Part shown: positions 5,617 through 6,907 of the stretch, piece after piece
Layout of the letters: each line of letters starts with the position of its first letter
Numbering within the stretch: the stretch's first letter is position 1
Assembly: GCA_016200125.1 (NCBI GenBank)
Contig: JACQFK010000405.1
Coordinates: 1-6,907 of the forward strand
Direction of reading: 5' to 3'
Origin: Planctomycetota bacterium
GTDB lineage: Bacteria; Planctomycetota; MHYJ01; JACPRB01
DNA: 6,907 bases
Made by a program: the position numbers and the translations under genes
The notes under the pieces: generated by a model
Databases searched by the model: none
Told to the model about the DNA's origin: nothing
Seen by the model: only the letters and a program-made list of their open reading frames with translations

Positions 5617-5654
5617 GAAGGCACCCCGGGGAACAGGGGTGCCTTCTCTTTTAT
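5617..5654 (+). terminator. Intrinsic terminator after pilC
   Basis: A perfect 11-base-pair stem (GAAGGCACCCC at 5617-5627 with GGGGTGCCTTC at 5636-5646) closes an 8-base loop and is followed by TCTTTTAT. It lies 57 bases after the pilC stop and 24 bases before the histidine kinase ATG, so it should separate the two transcripts. Confidence 0.88.
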
Positions 5655-5678
5655 AGGGTGGCGTAAGGCGGGTGCGCG

Positions 5679-6907
5679 ATGTCCCTTCGCACCAAGATGG
5701 TGTTGTCGATCTTTGTGTTCCTGTTCCTCGTCTTCGGCCTGCTCACCCTGAACCTGCTCCTGGATGCGAAGGCGAGGGCCGACGCGGAGGCGGGCCGCAG
5801 CGCCGACCTGACGGCTCGCGTCGTGGGCGACCTGGTGCGGACCTGGACGGCGCCGTTCCCGGCCTGGACCGAGGACGCCTGGGCGGAGCTGTCGCGCAAG
5901 CTGGCGCTGTCCGAGATGATCTCGGGATGGACGATCGTGGGGCGTAAGGAGGGCGGGCTCCGGGTGATGATTTCCAGCGAGCAGGAGCCGGAGAGGATCC
6001 TCGCCGCCGAAGAGGCGAAGCTGCGGACGGCCCTGAACGAGGTCCTCGTCGAGCCGGGCGGGAGCCGCCTCTACGTGCCGATCCAGACCGCCCAGGGGGA
6101 GCGCTTCGCCGCGCGGCTCGACGTGCGCGGCGCCGCCGGCCCGGGCATCGAGATCGCCCGCGCCCTCAAGGGCATCATGACCGTGATGGCCCTGGGCACG
6201 GCGCTTCTCCTCCTCAACACCGTCATCTTCACCAACCGCCTTGTCCTCCGCCCGCTGGGCAGCCTCGTCGAGGCCTCCAACCGCGTGGCCCAGGGGGACT
6301 TCACCAAGAAGATCGCCGAGGGCGAGACCTACGACGAGATGGGCCGGATGATCCGCGCCTTCAACCTCATGCTCGACAAGATCTCCGACTATCACGGCCG
6401 CCTGCAGAAGGACATCCAGACGGCGCAGGGCCGCATCCACCAGACCGAACGGCGCCTCTTCGCCGCCCAGCGGCTCTCCGCCACCGGCACGCTCGCCGCC
6501 GGCATCGCCCACGAGATCAACAATCCGCTCGGGGTGGTCCTGATGTACGCCCACCTGCTGGCCGAGGAGGCGTCGCCGGATGCGCCGGGGCGCGAAGATC
6601 TGGAATTGATCGCCACCGAGGCCGACCGGTGCAAGAAGATCGTCGCCGGCCTGCTGCACTTCGCCCGCCAGAACCGGGTGGTCCGCGAGCCGGTGGACGT
6701 AGAGGCCCTGGTGCGCGACACCCTGAGGGCCCTGCCCGCCCCTGAGAAGGTGGCGGTGGAGGTCGATTGCCGGCTGGCGGACCCCAATGCCGACCTCGAC
6801 CGCGACCAGATCGCCCAGGTGCTGACCAACCTGGCGACCAATGCCTATGCGGCCATGCCCGGAGGGGGCGAACTGAAAGTGGAGATCACCGGCGACGCGG
6901 AAGAAGT
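5679..6907 (+). CDS. Membrane sensor histidine kinase (HAMP-HisKA-HATPase), cut at right edge
   Basis: A two-component sensor kinase; 409 codons are visible with no stop before the window ends. Order: membrane helix 1 (about 8-29), an extracytoplasmic sensing region (about 30-163, unrecognised), helix 2 (about 164-184), HAMP linker (about 186-240, including RPLGSLVEASNRVAQGDF), a coiled stretch (about 236-262), then HisKA with the phosphoacceptor His278 in GIAHEINNPLG. The beginning of the ATPase domain shows the N box QVLTNLATNAYAAM (380-393) with Asn384 and Asn388. The G boxes lie beyond the edge. The HEINNPL form of the H box is typical of NtrB/ZraS/PilS-like kinases, which pair with sigma54-activating regulators. 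A PilS-like role is plausible from position but not shown. ATG at 5679 is the first in-frame start fitting the helix. Only a weak AAGGCGG lies upstream, and the pilC terminator stands just before it, so its promoter is unclear. Confidence 0.9.
   Translation, partial: MSLRTKMVLSIFVFLFLVFGLLTLNLLLDAKARADAEAGRSADLTARVVGDLVRTWTAPFPAWTEDAWAELSRKLALSEMISGWTIVGRKEGGLRVMISSEQEPERILAAEEAKLRTALNEVLVEPGGSRLYVPIQTAQGERFAARLDVRGAAGPGIEIARALKGIMTVMALGTALLLLNTVIFTNRLVLRPLGSLVEASNRVAQGDFTKKIAEGETYDEMGRMIRAFNLMLDKISDYHGRLQKDIQTAQGRIHQTERRLFAAQRLSATGTLAAGIAHEINNPLGVVLMYAHLLAEEASPDAPGREDLELIATEADRCKKIVAGLLHFARQNRVVREPVDVEALVRDTLRALPAPEKVAVEVDCRLADPNADLDRDQIAQVLTNLATNAYAAMPGGGELKVEITGDAEE

Overview
The window is GC-rich bacterial chromosomal DNA with strong G/C preference at third codon positions. 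It looks like an environmental Gram-negative (diderm). The pseudopilin and the PilC/PilB protein style resemble those I associate with Planctomycetota or Acidobacteriota genomes, but I cannot confirm a phylum from the sequence alone. I see no mobile element, CRISPR array, rRNA or tRNA.

Layout, left to right. (1) The first 42 codons of a short-chain dehydrogenase/reductase on the minus strand, running off the left edge. (2) A minus-strand prepilin-like gene of 240 codons with a class III (prepilin-peptidase) signal. (3) A minus-strand dacB-type penicillin-binding protein 4 gene with all three active-site motifs. (4) A compact divergent promoter region. (5) On the plus strand, a type IV pilus / type II secretion assembly ATPase (PilB/GspE) that is broken near position 3068: a segment of roughly 70-90 residues before the Walker A domain is absent and the frame changes. 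(6) A 170-base gap with a G-rich tract, a small palindrome and a good sigma70-type promoter. (7) An intact pilC/gspF platform-protein gene. (8) A strong intrinsic terminator. (9) The first 409 codons of a membrane sensor histidine kinase, cut by the right edge.

The theme is a type IV filament locus: pilin-like subunit, assembly ATPase and inner-membrane platform, with a cell-wall D,D-peptidase among them and a sensor kinase that could be a PilS-like regulator. No pilT lies between pilB and pilC.

The most notable observations are the internal lesion in pilB, where both flanking halves are otherwise well preserved, and a recurring promoter geometry. At the SDR, dacB and pilB genes a credible -10 element sits so close to a start codon that the transcript would have only a 3-4 base leader. 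The pilin and pilC genes instead have good Shine-Dalgarno sites.
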